Assembly: GCF_015356855.1 (NCBI RefSeq)
Contig: NZ_ARXR01000010.1
Coordinates: 1-64,000, forward strand
Length of the DNA stretch: 64,000 nt
Source: Alloalcanivorax venustensis ISO4
GTDB taxonomy: Bacteria > Pseudomonadota > Gammaproteobacteria > Pseudomonadales > Alcanivoracaceae
Direction: 5' to 3'
Of the stretch, positions 8,605-17,846 are shown piece after piece (positions within the stretch are counted from its first letter, which is position 1; each line of letters starts with the position of its first letter). The notes under the pieces were generated by a model. The model made no database searches. It saw only the letters and a list, made by a program, of their open reading frames with translations, and had not been told where the DNA came from. A program made the position numbers and the translations under genes.

Positions 8605-11600
8605 TCAGCGGTCCCCGCCGTCGTCGTCGCGGCCGCGTTCGCCGTCGTGATAGTGGGTTCTGGTCTCTCCATAATGCCCCCGGGTGTCTCCGTGGCGGCC
8701 GTTGTTGCCGCTGTCGAACAGGAGACCGTCGGCGGCGGACCTCAGGTGGACGTCAAGCTGGTTGAAGGCGATTTCCACGCCGTGCTCGCGGGCCAGGGTA
8801 TCGATGGCGCGGTTCAACTCGTTGGTGGCGAACAGAATATCGCCGATCTCCCCGAGATAGACGCGCAACTCGTGATCCAGAGTGCTGGCGCCGAACGCCA
8901 TGAACAGAATCAGCGGTTCCGGATCCTGCAGCACCCGGGGGTTGTCGGCCGCCGCTTTGGCCAGGACATCGTGACAAGCCTGCAGGTCGGACCCGTAGGC
9001 GAACCCCACTTTAAGGGTAACGCGGGTGACGGTATCGGTGAGAGACCAGTTGATAAGCCGTTCGGTGACGAACGCCTTATTGGGGATGATGATTTCCTTG
9101 CGGTCGAAATCGATGATGGTGGTGGCGCGGATGCGGATACGGCTGACGGTGCCCGACAGCTCGCCGATGGTGATCACGTCACCGATGCGCACCGGCCGCT
9201 CGAACAAAATGATGATGCCGGAGATAAAGTTGGCGAAGATCTCCTGCAAGCCGAAGCCCAGCCCCACACCCAGCGCCGCGACGAGCCACTGCATCTTGCT
9301 CCAGGACAAGCCGAGCGAGCCCAGGGTGATCATCACGCCGATCATGACGATGACATAGGACAACAGGGTGGTGATCGCGTAGCTGGAGCCCTGCTTGAGG
9401 CTCAGCCGTGACAGCAGCAGCACTTCCAGCAGGCCGGGCAGGTTGCCGACCAGCACGAAGGTGCCGATGCCGATGGCCAGCGCGGTGATCACATCGCCCA
9501 GGCTGATCGGCGAGGTGGTGGCGTTGGCGCCGCTGCCCTCGGTGCTTTCCCAGAGCACAATGGTGTTGGTGTAGGAGAACGCATTGATCACGTCCGCCCA
9601 TACCCAGTAGAGCAGCACGCCGAACAGCACCACCAGGCCCAGGCGCACCAGCCGCAGCGATTGCTGGTTGACCTGCTGCAGGTCCATCTGCGGCTCCTCG
9701 ACTTCCACCCCTTCCACGTTTTCCTTGGGTTCCGCCTCGCGCTCCGCCACCGCCCGTTTATAGGCCAGCCGCTGGGCGGCCACCGCCAGGCCGCGCACCG
9801 CGGTGGCGTCGATAAGGATCACCAGCAGGGCAAGATAGAAAGTGTCGATCAGGCGGCCGGACAGGCGCACCGAGGTGAAGTAGTAGCCGGCCACGATCAA
9901 CGCCACCAGCACCAGCGGCGCGCCGGCGCTGATCAAGGTGGTCACCGAGCGCAGGGTGCGCGAATAATGCTGGATCGGGTAGGCCAGCGCGGTACGCGCC
10001 AGCATCACGCTGATCACCGCCAGCCCGGCCACCATGGTGACCAGGCCGATACGGTCGTTGCTCAACTGCGCCGGCCACTCCTCGCCGAAGGCGATCACCA
10101 GCGTCATCGGCACCATGGTCAGGCCAATGATCAGCAGGCGCCGGCGCAGTTGCCGGTTATTGTCCTCGGTCCAGCGGAAATGGCGCTGGGCGATGCCGTT
10201 GCGCGACAGCAGCCGGTAGCACAGCTCGAACACCAGCCAGATCAGGGCGATCTTCGCCAGCGCCGCGCCCAGCACCGTGCTCAGGGTGCCGGGCTGCACC
10301 CACAGCCCCCAGCCCAGCAGGCTCAGCACCAGCGGGCCGGGCACGCAGAGCAGCGTCGTGTAGATGATCGCCAGGGGCGTGTGGCGCTGGCTGTCCCGCT
10401 TCAGAAAGCCGATATCGCCGTTCAGCGACTTGATCCGTTTGCGCAGGCGCGGGCGCACCAGCCACAGGGCGCCGGCCAGCACCAGCGGCAGAAACAGCCA
10501 TTGCCACTTGCTTTGCAGAATGTCGGTGGCGTTGGTGACCATGCGCCGCCACGGCATGGTGTTGATCTGGTCCGCCACCTGGCCGGGGAATTCGGCGAAC
10601 CAGGCCAGGGACAGCGGCTGAGTGCTGGGCATCCAGAAGGTCTGTTCGGAGATGATGTCGTGCAGATTGCGGGTCAGCTTGTCCAGTTGCTCCTGGGACA
10701 GATTCAGGCGCACCAGGATATTGAGCTTGCGGCCCAGCTCCTGATCGAGCTGATTGAGCAGGTCCACCCGGTTGTCGATCAGGCGTTGCAGACCGTCGCG
10801 CAGCTGCGCTTTTTGCTGATCGTCCAGGCCGCTGTCCTCGGGCAGCTTGAGATCCCGGTTTTCCAGTTCCTGCAGGGTCTGGCGGATGTCGAACTGGGCC
10901 AGGCGCGCCTCGGTGATCTGTTTGTCCAGGCCTTCCCGGGGTGTGAACTGCGGCAGGCTTTTCTGCTGCTCGTAAAGAATGCGCGATAACAGCAGGCTGC
11001 CGTCGAGCATCTCGATCTGATCGTTCACGGTGCTGGAGAGCGAACGGGCGCGGTCCAGCTGGGTCTCCGCGTTGATCACCTCGCGGATCAGGTTGTTCAC
11101 GTCGCTGGCGGTGTCCTTGAGCTGGTCACGCACCGCCTCGTTGCGCTGCCGCGCGGTGTCCAGCAGTGGATGACTCACCAGGCTTTCCGGCAGGTCGAGC
11201 TGGTCGTCGCCGATTTCCGCGCTGAGTGACTCGCCGCGGCGTTCGTTGATCATTGGCTGGAGGACGTCCAGCCGCGTCTGAATCACCTCGGTCCGTGCTT
11301 CCAGCACCCGTTTGCGCAGGCGGGCCAGCTCTTCCAGGGTGCTGGCCACGGACAGCTCCTGGTTGCGCAGTTCAATACGCGTTTCCAGCGCCGCCAGTTC
11401 CGTGCGCAGCCGGGTGGTTTCGGCCTCGGAGAGGGTATCGTTTTCCTGGTTCAGACGCCGGCGGATTTCGTCGGTGCGGGCCAGGCTGTCGCTGATCGTG
11501 TTCTGGGCACGCTCGGGCAGGGTTTGCGCGCGGGTCAGCTCGCCGCTCACCTTGGCCAGGGTTTGCTGGTTTTCTTCCAGCGCTTCCAGTTGCTGGCCGA

Positions 11601-12009
11601 GTTCTTCCACAAGCGCGGCAAGGGACAGGTCCTGGTAGCGGGCGCGCCAATCCAGCTCGGCGTCCTGGCGCGCCTTGGCCAGCTGTTCCTGAAGACGGTT
11701 GCGGTCCACCGGGGCCTGCCGTCTGCGGTCGGAAAGCGTGTCGATCTGTTCCCGGTTGCTGTCGATCTCGCGGCGCAACGTCAGCGTCTGCTGCAGCTCT
11801 TCGCGTTCCGGGTCCTCGTCGGCGGTATCGGCGGCGCCGTCGCCGCCGTCGCCGGATTCGCCACCGTCACCGGAGAGCTGTTTCTCCAGGTCGCCGATGC
11901 CGGGCAGTGAGAACGCACCGGTCTGCGCCTGGGCCGCCGCCATCGGCAGCAACGCGAGCAACAGAGCCAGTGGTAACGAACGGAACAGTCTGATCAATAC
12001 AGCCAACAC
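8605..12009 (-). CDS. mscK: Large mechanosensitive channel, MscK/KefA type
   Basis: 1134 residues. A signal peptide (about 1-28) precedes a Gly/Asp-rich linker and a long periplasmic coiled-coil region (about 60-450, heptad-rich Leu/Arg/Gln). A series of membrane helices follows (about 490-900), then the MscS core. The core pore helix LGVGLGFGLQEIFANFISG and the beta domain with FERPVRIGDVITIG are clear. MscK-type channels release solutes on hypo-osmotic shock. The C-terminus carries a hydrophilic His/Gly/Asp/Arg-rich tail of about 40 residues after the MscS fold, which is unusual. The start is GTG at 12009; ATG alternatives would cut the signal peptide. Osmotic logic fits with the BCCT transporter nearby, but they are not an operon. 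Confidence 0.9.
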   Translation of the reverse strand: MLAVLIRLFRSLPLALLLALLPMAAAQAQTGAFSLPGIGDLEKQLSGDGGESGDGGDGAADTADEDPEREELQQTLTLRREIDSNREQIDTLSDRRRQAPVDRNRLQEQLAKARQDAELDWRARYQDLSLAALVEELGQQLEALEENQQTLAKVSGELTRAQTLPERAQNTISDSLARTDEIRRRLNQENDTLSEAETTRLRTELAALETRIELRNQELSVASTLEELARLRKRVLEARTEVIQTRLDVLQPMINERRGESLSAEIGDDQLDLPESLVSHPLLDTARQRNEAVRDQLKDTASDVNNLIREVINAETQLDRARSLSSTVNDQIEMLDGSLLLSRILYEQQKSLPQFTPREGLDKQITEARLAQFDIRQTLQELENRDLKLPEDSGLDDQQKAQLRDGLQRLIDNRVDLLNQLDQELGRKLNILVRLNLSQEQLDKLTRNLHDIISEQTFWMPSTQPLSLAWFAEFPGQVADQINTMPWRRMVTNATDILQSKWQWLFLPLVLAGALWLVRPRLRKRIKSLNGDIGFLKRDSQRHTPLAIIYTTLLCVPGPLVLSLLGWGLWVQPGTLSTVLGAALAKIALIWLVFELCYRLLSRNGIAQRHFRWTEDNNRQLRRRLLIIGLTMVPMTLVIAFGEEWPAQLSNDRIGLVTMVAGLAVISVMLARTALAYPIQHYSRTLRSVTTLISAGAPLVLVALIVAGYYFTSVRLSGRLIDTFYLALLVILIDATAVRGLAVAAQRLAYKRAVAEREAEPKENVEGVEVEEPQMDLQQVNQQSLRLVRLGLVVLFGVLLYWVWADVINAFSYTNTIVLWESTEGSGANATTSPISLGDVITALAIGIGTFVLVGNLPGLLEVLLLSRLSLKQGSSYAITTLLSYVIVMIGVMITLGSLGLSWSKMQWLVAALGVGLGFGLQEIFANFISGIIILFERPVRIGDVITIGELSGTVSRIRIRATTIIDFDRKEIIIPNKAFVTERLINWSLTDTVTRVTLKVGFAYGSDLQACHDVLAKAAADNPRVLQDPEPLILFMAFGASTLDHELRVYLGEIGDILFATNELNRAIDTLAREHGVEIAFNQLDVHLRSAADGLLFDSGNNGRHGDTRGHYGETRTHYHDGERGRDDDGGDR

Positions 12010-12083
12010 GGAAAGCGCCTTTGGTTTTTTGCAAGCTTAGCAACGGCCGGGGTCCCGGCATAGCCGCCGCCGTCATTCCGTGA

Positions 12084-12998
12084 TCAGCAGCCCCGCCCGT
12101 CGGTGATCTCGGCGACGCTGTCCGCCACGTTGTCGTCCTCCGGCGCCAGTTGCCGGGCGCGGCACACCGCCTGCCGGGCCTGGTCCGGCTGGCCGCTGTC
12201 GCGCAGTGCGTAGGCCAGGTTGTTCCAGGCCGGCGCCAGATCCGGGGCGCGCGCCACGGTGGCCCGGTAGGCGCGCAGGGCGGCGTCGGTCCGGCCATCC
12301 TGCCAGAGCGCGTTGGCGTAGCCGAAACGCAGCCGGCCATTGTCCGGGAAACGCGCCACGGCGGCTTCCCAATAGGGCAGCGCGCCGGTCTGCATCGGCG
12401 CCAGCGCCTGCAACAGCGGTTCCGGTTGCACGCTGTCCGGCAGGTCGCCGGGCAGCAGCAGCACGAAACCCCAGTAGCGGCCCCGGGCCCAGGTGCGCAG
12501 GAAGCGGTTCCAGCGGCTTTCCGTGGCCTGGTCGGTGCCGCTGTGCAGGATAATGCGCTCACCGCCGTCGCGGTAGCCGATCACCACCGCATAGTGCCAC
12601 AACGGCCATTGCGGTAGCGCCAGGTTCTGCAAGACCAGCACCGGGTGGCCGGCCTGCACCTCCTGGATCAACGCCGTGGGCGTGTTGATCGGATAGGCGA
12701 GCAGGCCGCGGGCCCGGCCCGCCGCCACCAGCTCGATGCCCAGCGCGCCCTGGCGCTCCGGCAGCCAGACTTCGTCCACCAGCGCCGTCTTGTCGCCGGG
12801 CAGCCCGTTCCATTGCAGCATCATGCCCAGGGCGGCGGGGCCGCACTGGTAGGCTTCCTGGGGAATAAAGGGCACGTCCAGCCGCTGCTGCGGGCGCGCG
12901 TCGGCCCGTTCCGGCGGCGGAACCGTCTGGCAGGCGGTGAGCAGTAGCAGAAACAGCAAGGCGGCGGCCGGGCGGCCGCCGCGCGGGCAGGCGATCAT
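12084..12998 (-). CDS. PA2778-like C39-family cysteine peptidase with TPR repeats, lipoprotein
   Basis: 304 residues. A lipobox (LLLTAC, Cys about 23) predicts membrane anchoring. The papain-like C39 domain has YQCGPAALGMML (catalytic Cys) near residues 51-62 and a HYAVVIGY motif (catalytic His). Two TPR-like helices occupy the C-terminus (about 205-295). The combination is that of the PA2778 family of Pseudomonas, normally paired with PA2779 as here. C39 peptidases usually cleave double-glycine leaders, but no target peptide is visible. Its ATG directly follows the TAA of the upstream PA2779-like gene, so translation is probably coupled. Function of the pair is not known to me. Confidence 0.88.
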   Translation of the reverse strand: MIACPRGGRPAAALLFLLLLTACQTVPPPERADARPQQRLDVPFIPQEAYQCGPAALGMMLQWNGLPGDKTALVDEVWLPERQGALGIELVAAGRARGLLAYPINTPTALIQEVQAGHPVLVLQNLALPQWPLWHYAVVIGYRDGGERIILHSGTDQATESRWNRFLRTWARGRYWGFVLLLPGDLPDSVQPEPLLQALAPMQTGALPYWEAAVARFPDNGRLRFGYANALWQDGRTDAALRAYRATVARAPDLAPAWNNLAYALRDSGQPDQARQAVCRARQLAPEDDNVADSVAEITDGRGC

Positions 12999-13394
12999 TT
13001 ACCCGATCGGATCGATGACGGGGAATACGTCGGTGGCGCCGAGCAGATCCAGCAGCACCAGAATCAGGATAACGGCGAGAATCACACCCACCACGCTACC
13101 GCCGGCGGGCATCTGTTCCGCTTTCTGCGCCAGCTGGTTCAGCTCGCGGTCGCTGAGACGACCCAGACGCTTTTCCACGTCGCCGGGGGTGACGCCGTTC
13201 TTGGCCAGTACCTTGGCGGCGGCTTCATGATTCATCAGCCGCATGACTTTGCGTTCGGTGGCGGCCCGCTGCTCGCTGGAAACCATGCCATCGGTCGTGA
13301 CCATGGCGGCGTGGGCCGCGGGTACGAACAAGCCTTGGGTAAACAACATAACCAGCGCCGTCAGGACGCCTGTAATTTGCTTTTTCATCGACAT
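12999..13394 (-). CDS. PA2779 family membrane protein
   Basis: 131 residues. A signal peptide or N-terminal anchor (about 1-29, ending AHA) leads to a helical region with LSDRELNQLAQKAEQMPAGG (about 80-100). A strongly hydrophobic helix at about 103-118 (VVGVILAVILILVLLDLLG) then precedes a short tail. This layout is that of the PA2779 family of short inner-membrane proteins. It abuts the PA2778-like peptidase with zero spacing. Given the peptidase domain next door, it may be substrate or partner; that is inference. Confidence 0.85.
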   Translation of the reverse strand: MSMKKQITGVLTALVMLFTQGLFVPAAHAAMVTTDGMVSSEQRAATERKVMRLMNHEAAAKVLAKNGVTPGDVEKRLGRLSDRELNQLAQKAEQMPAGGSVVGVILAVILILVLLDLLGATDVFPVIDPIG

Positions 13395-13422
13395 CGCTCC
13401 GCTTAAAAAACGTGGCTCAAGG

Positions 13423-15624
13423 CTAGCACGGCGCGTTCCTGTTCAGGGTTATGCAAGTTAAAGCTTTGTGATCTTTTACACTCATTTCACCAATCACCGC
13501 CGCCTTCACGCCGGCCTGTGTCAAAGCCGCCAGGGCGGCGTCGCGCAGGCCCGGATCCACCGAGAACAGCAGGCCGCCACTGGTCTGTGGATCGGTGGCC
13601 GCCGCCAGACGCGGATCGTCGTCGGCGATGTCGCGGTGCTCGCAGCGTGTCAGCACCTGGTCGTTGGCCGGCTTCAGGGTGCTCATCACGCCCCGCGCCA
13701 CCAGCTCTTCGGTGCCCGGCAACAGCGACAGGCCGTCCAGGTCCAGGCGCGCGTCCAGGTTGCTTTGCTCGCACAGCTCCAACAGGTGGCCGAGCAGGCC
13801 GAAGCCGGTGATGTCGGTGCAGGCATTGGGCGCCAGCGGCGCCATGGCGTCCCGGGCCAGGCCGTTGCTGCGCAGCATGCTGTCGAGCGTGGCGTCCAGC
13901 CAGGGGCCGCGACTGAGGTCGTGCATCAGGCCGGCCAGTTGAATGCCGGTGCCCAGGGACTTGGTGAGAATCAGCACGTCGCCGGGCCGGGCGCCGCTTT
14001 TATGCCACAGGTCCGCCGGCGGCGCGGCGCCGTTGACCGTGAACCCGGCCGCCATCTGCGGCCCTTCGATGGTATGCCCGCCCACCAGGGTGCAGCGGGC
14101 CGCGTTCAATTCCTTCAGCGCCCCGGCCATCAGGCGGTGCAGATCGCGGCTTTGCAGGCGGGGATGGTGGCGCGGCATGCAAACCGTGGCCAGGGCGGAG
14201 TGGGGCGCCGCGTTCATGGCGAACAGATCGCTGAGGCTGTGCAGCGCGGCGATGCGCCCGAACAGATAGGGCTCGTCCACGAAGGCGGGAAAATAGTCCA
14301 GGCTTTGCACCAGCCGCTGGTCCGCCGGCCAGCGAATCACGGCGGCGTCGTCGGCGTGGTCCACGCCCGCCTCGATGTCCTCGCGGATCACCGGGTCGAG
14401 CGCCGCCAGGGCCTCGCTTAACGATTGCGCCCCCACCTTGGCGCCGCAGCCGGCGCAGTGCAGGGTGTCGTCCGGGGCGCCGGCCCGGGCGGCGGCGTCC
14501 ATGCGCGGCAGCCGGCGGTCGAATTTGTCCATGAAGTCCCGGTCCAGCCGGTCCTTCCAGCGCCACACCCAGCCGCCGGCCAGCGCCGGGCCGCCGCCCC
14601 GGCTGCCCACGGCGTCACGGCCGCCGGCGGACAGCAGCGACAGGAAACGCCGTTGCGGGCGGTACGGCTCCAGCGGCTGGCCCTGGGCGGCGGCGGCCAG
14701 ATTGCGCGTCAGGATTTTCGCCTGGCGTACCGCGTAAACGCCGGCCTTGGGCAGATCGCCGGGAAAGGCGGCGCAGTCGCCGGCGGCGAACACCCGCGCG
14801 TCGGCCGGGCTTTGCAGGGTGTCGTTGACGCGCACGAAGCCCTGGTCGTCGCAGGGCAGCCCGCTGTCCGACAGCCAGGAAGCGGCCCGCACGCCGGTGC
14901 ACCAGAGCAGAAAGTCGTGTGGCAGCTCGCGGTCATCGCTGAGCAGGCGTTGTGCCTGCACCTGCCGCACCGGTGTGTGGCTGTGCAGGGTCACGCCGCG
15001 CGCCGCCAGGCGCCGGGTCATGCGGCGGCGCACGCCGGCGGGAAAGCCCGGCAGCAGCGCCCCGGCGGTGACCAGGCTGACGTCGGCGCGGTCGCCCAGG
15101 GCGTGGGCCACCGCCAGCGCCATCTCGGTGCCGCCGGCGCCGCCGCCCACCACGGTGATCGCCGCCGGCCTGTCCCGCTCCGCCAGTTCGTCCCGCAACG
15201 CCTGCCAGCGGCGGTGAAAATCCGCCACCGGTTTTACCGCCACCGCGTGCTGCTCGGCGCCGGGCACGGCGGTGAGATTGGGGGTGGCGCCCACGTCCAG
15301 GCTCACCAGGTCGTATTCCAGGTGGGTGCCGTCGTCCAGGTAAAGCCGCCGCTGCTCGGGCTTGAGCCGTACCGCGCGGGCGCGGATAAAGCGCGTGCCG
15401 GTGGCCTGGCAGAGGCGCTGCAGATCAATGTGCGTCTCTTCCAGACGGTAGTGGCCGGCGACCAGCCCCGGCAGCATGCCGGAATAGGCGCTCAGGCTGT
15501 CCGGGGAGACCAGGGTCAGACGCAGCCCGGGCACCGGTTTCATGGCCAGCATGCGCAGCGCCAACGCGTGGCTGTGGCCGCCGCCGACCATGATCAGATC
15601 CTGGGTGGCGGAAGGGGTCAGCAT
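13423..15624 (-). CDS. selD: Selenide, water dikinase SelD fused to an N-terminal FAD-dependent oxidoreductase domain
   Basis: 733 residues with two parts. Residues 1 to about 370 are an NADH-dehydrogenase-like FAD/NAD domain (dinucleotide motif MVGGGHSH near the start, second GGGAGGTEMA, and FAD motif VFAAGDCA). From about 385 the protein is SelD, with LHCAGCGAK carrying the catalytic Cys and Lys that correspond to Cys17 and Lys20 of E. coli SelD. SelD makes selenophosphate from selenide and ATP; the fused oxidoreductase may supply selenide. I chose ATG 15624, preceded by AGGAGA at ideal spacing, over an ATG at 15666 that sits flush with the permease stop. It is the last gene of the selenium locus. 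Confidence 0.92.
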   Translation of the reverse strand: MLTPSATQDLIMVGGGHSHALALRMLAMKPVPGLRLTLVSPDSLSAYSGMLPGLVAGHYRLEETHIDLQRLCQATGTRFIRARAVRLKPEQRRLYLDDGTHLEYDLVSLDVGATPNLTAVPGAEQHAVAVKPVADFHRRWQALRDELAERDRPAAITVVGGGAGGTEMALAVAHALGDRADVSLVTAGALLPGFPAGVRRRMTRRLAARGVTLHSHTPVRQVQAQRLLSDDRELPHDFLLWCTGVRAASWLSDSGLPCDDQGFVRVNDTLQSPADARVFAAGDCAAFPGDLPKAGVYAVRQAKILTRNLAAAAQGQPLEPYRPQRRFLSLLSAGGRDAVGSRGGGPALAGGWVWRWKDRLDRDFMDKFDRRLPRMDAAARAGAPDDTLHCAGCGAKVGAQSLSEALAALDPVIREDIEAGVDHADDAAVIRWPADQRLVQSLDYFPAFVDEPYLFGRIAALHSLSDLFAMNAAPHSALATVCMPRHHPRLQSRDLHRLMAGALKELNAARCTLVGGHTIEGPQMAAGFTVNGAAPPADLWHKSGARPGDVLILTKSLGTGIQLAGLMHDLSRGPWLDATLDSMLRSNGLARDAMAPLAPNACTDITGFGLLGHLLELCEQSNLDARLDLDGLSLLPGTEELVARGVMSTLKPANDQVLTRCEHRDIADDDPRLAAATDPQTSGGLLFSVDPGLRDAALAALTQAGVKAAVIGEMSVKDHKALTCITLNRNAPC

Positions 15625-15666
15625 GCGGTTCTCCTGTCGGTCATGGCGGTGCGTCTCATTGCTCAT

Positions 15667-17166
15667 TCATTCCACGGGCTGGCCACGGGTGGACAGGCGC
15701 AGGCGCCCGCGCAACCAGCGCGAGAAGGCGTCCACGCCCAGATTCAGGCCGACGGTGGCGAGAATCAAAACCAGGGTGCGGTCAAAGCGAAACTCGGCGA
15801 CGCTGGAATCAATATAAAAACCCAGGGTATGAATGCCCAGGATACCCAGCACCGCGGTCTCGCGCATGATGATCTCCCAGCGGTAGAGCAAAAAGGCGAG
15901 AAAGTTCGGGTACAACCGGGGCAGCACCTCGAAGGCGTAGCGGTTGAGCCCCCGGGGGCTGTCGTCGCGCAGGGTCAGCCCTTCGCTGAAACGGGCGGTA
16001 AGGTGCGCGATGATCGCCCCGGTGTGCAGGCCCAGGGCGAGGATGCCCGGCAGCATGGACGGGCCCAGCATGATCAGAAAGAAAAACGCCAGGAAGAATT
16101 CCGGCGTGGTGCGCAACACCACCAGAATGAAATGGCCCAGCCCCCGGCTGACGCGATTGCCGAACAGCGGTGAGCGCAGCGGAAACAGCACCAGCGCCAG
16201 CAACGCCGTCAGCAGCAGGGCGGCCAGGCCCAGCACCAGGGTGTGCCAGACCCCGGGGCCAATCTGTTCGGACCACAGCGTGCCCAGCCACACCCACAGC
16301 TCGGCGACACCGCCGTCGTTTTTCAGCGGCGCGGGCACCAGGTCCTCGGTGACGAAGCGCACCAGCGTTTGCAGGCTGCCGGTCCATACCGGCGGCGCCC
16401 AGCTCAGCGCGGCCAGCAGGTAGACCGGCAGCAGCAGCGGGCGCAGCCAGAAGCGCAGAGTCAGAACCAGCAGAAACAGCAGATAAAGCAGCGCCGCGCC
16501 TTCGCCGTAATGGCCTTCGCGGAACGCCGTCTCCAGGTGAAAGCCCAGGGTCGGCAGGCCGATAAAGCCGAGGATCGCCGAGGCGCGCAGCGCGCACTCC
16601 AGGCGGTAACCGGTGTAGGCCTTGCAGGACGCCCAGATCAGCGGCAGGCGGGCGTAAAAAAAGCGACCCAGGCGGCGCCGGTCGTCGGGCAGGGCAACCG
16701 CCGGCGCCGGGTCCGCTTCTTCCAGGAATTCGCCGAACACCTTGGCGAAGATGCCGGCGTAGGGCAGAGCGATGGCGAGCACGCCGGTGAGCGTGGACAG
16801 GCCGGTGACCTGCATCAGCAGCAGCCCCCAGAACAGCTCGTGGACGGCGCGCACCGAGGCGGCACCGGCACGCACCGCCCGGCGGTGCCAGAACAACGCC
16901 AGCAAAAAGCCGGCGGCGGCGCCCAGGGCGACGCCCTGGAACGCGAACGCCAGGGTGTTGGCCAGCGCCCGGCCAAGCCCCTCGGTGGCCAGGAAGTCCG
17001 GGCGCAGCAGGCCCAGGCCTACGCGCATCATTTCCTCGCCCGGGTCGCCGCGGGTGACTTCCAGATCGGCGCAGGCGAACGCGATCAACCCGGCCAGCCC
17101 CAGCCAGCCGCTGGCGCGGCGCCAGCCGGCGGCGGTGGTGGTGAAGGTCGGGGCGGGGCGGTTCAT
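15667..17166 (-). CDS. Phosphonate-type ABC transporter permease, tandem fused (putative selenium oxyanion uptake)
   Basis: 499 residues, about twice the PhnE length. Two BPD-transporter-like halves are visible, each with an EAA-type loop: first half around ECALRASAILGFIGLPTLG (about 190-210), second around ETAVLGILGIHTLGF (about 440-455). At least ten hydrophobic segments. Known: permeases of the PhnE/PtxC class sit beside SelD and SelU in many proteobacteria with a binding protein annotated as putative selenate-binding. The start overlaps the ATPase stop by four bases (ATGA). The next gene is selD. Substrate (selenate, selenite or another oxyanion) is inferred from this neighbourhood. Confidence 0.87.
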   Translation of the reverse strand: MNRPAPTFTTTAAGWRRASGWLGLAGLIAFACADLEVTRGDPGEEMMRVGLGLLRPDFLATEGLGRALANTLAFAFQGVALGAAAGFLLALFWHRRAVRAGAASVRAVHELFWGLLLMQVTGLSTLTGVLAIALPYAGIFAKVFGEFLEEADPAPAVALPDDRRRLGRFFYARLPLIWASCKAYTGYRLECALRASAILGFIGLPTLGFHLETAFREGHYGEGAALLYLLFLLVLTLRFWLRPLLLPVYLLAALSWAPPVWTGSLQTLVRFVTEDLVPAPLKNDGGVAELWVWLGTLWSEQIGPGVWHTLVLGLAALLLTALLALVLFPLRSPLFGNRVSRGLGHFILVVLRTTPEFFLAFFFLIMLGPSMLPGILALGLHTGAIIAHLTARFSEGLTLRDDSPRGLNRYAFEVLPRLYPNFLAFLLYRWEIIMRETAVLGILGIHTLGFYIDSSVAEFRFDRTLVLILATVGLNLGVDAFSRWLRGRLRLSTRGQPVE

Positions 17167-17840
17167 GGCAGGTAGAGGCGGTCCAGGTCGTCCAGCGTCA
17201 GCGACGCGGAAGGCGCGTCCAGCACCGTCTCGCCATGGCGCAGACCGATCACCCGCTCAAAGCAGGCCAGCGCCAGGGCGCGGTCGTGCATGGCGACCAC
17301 GGCGCTGTCGTGGCGGCGCAGGGTATCGCGGAGCAGCGCCAGGCCCTGGTGTTCGTCCAAGTTGGATACCGGCTCGTCGGCCAGCAGCACCGGCCGCTCC
17401 GTGAACAGGGCCCGGCCCAGGGCGGTGCGCTGGGCCTGGCCGCCGGACAGGCGGTCGACGCTGGTGAACAGCTTTTCGGCCAGCCCCAGGCTTTCCGCCA
17501 CGGCGGCGACGCTGTCGCGCTGGGCCGCCGTGGGGTGCACCAGCGCGCGCAGATTGCGCCAGGTGCCGAAGCGGTGCAGGCCGCCCATGTAGATGTTGTG
17601 GAACACGCTGAGCATGGGCACCAGCGCCTGCTCCTGGGGGCACCAGGCGCACAGCGTTTCCCGCTGGCGCCGCAGCGCCGCCAGCAGGGTGGACTTGCCG
17701 CTGCCGGACGGGCCCAGCAGGGCCACGGTTTCGCCGCGCCGGACGGTCAGGTCCAGGGCGGGGAATACCGTCTCGCGGCCGTGGCCGAGCCGGGCGCCCC
17801 GGAAGTGGAACAGGGGCGCCGGCGCTTCACTGGCGTTCAC
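17163..17840 (-). CDS. ABC transporter ATP-binding protein of the putative selenium uptake system
   Basis: 225 residues, one ABC domain: Walker A GPSGSGKST near residue 43, Q-loop region CPQEQALVP, signature LSGGQAQRTALG, Walker B VLLADEPVSNLD, and the switch His in VAMHDRAL. Slightly shorter than PhnC. It starts at GTG 17840, only 6 bp after the binding-protein stop, and overlaps the permease start. It energises the fused permease at the inner membrane. Assignment to selenium transport rests on the gene neighbourhood. Confidence 0.9.
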   Translation of the reverse strand: MNASEAPAPLFHFRGARLGHGRETVFPALDLTVRRGETVALLGPSGSGKSTLLAALRRQRETLCAWCPQEQALVPMLSVFHNIYMGGLHRFGTWRNLRALVHPTAAQRDSVAAVAESLGLAEKLFTSVDRLSGGQAQRTALGRALFTERPVLLADEPVSNLDEHQGLALLRDTLRRHDSAVVAMHDRALALACFERVIGLRHGETVLDAPSASLTLDDLDRLYLP

Positions 17841-17846
17841 CGCGGT

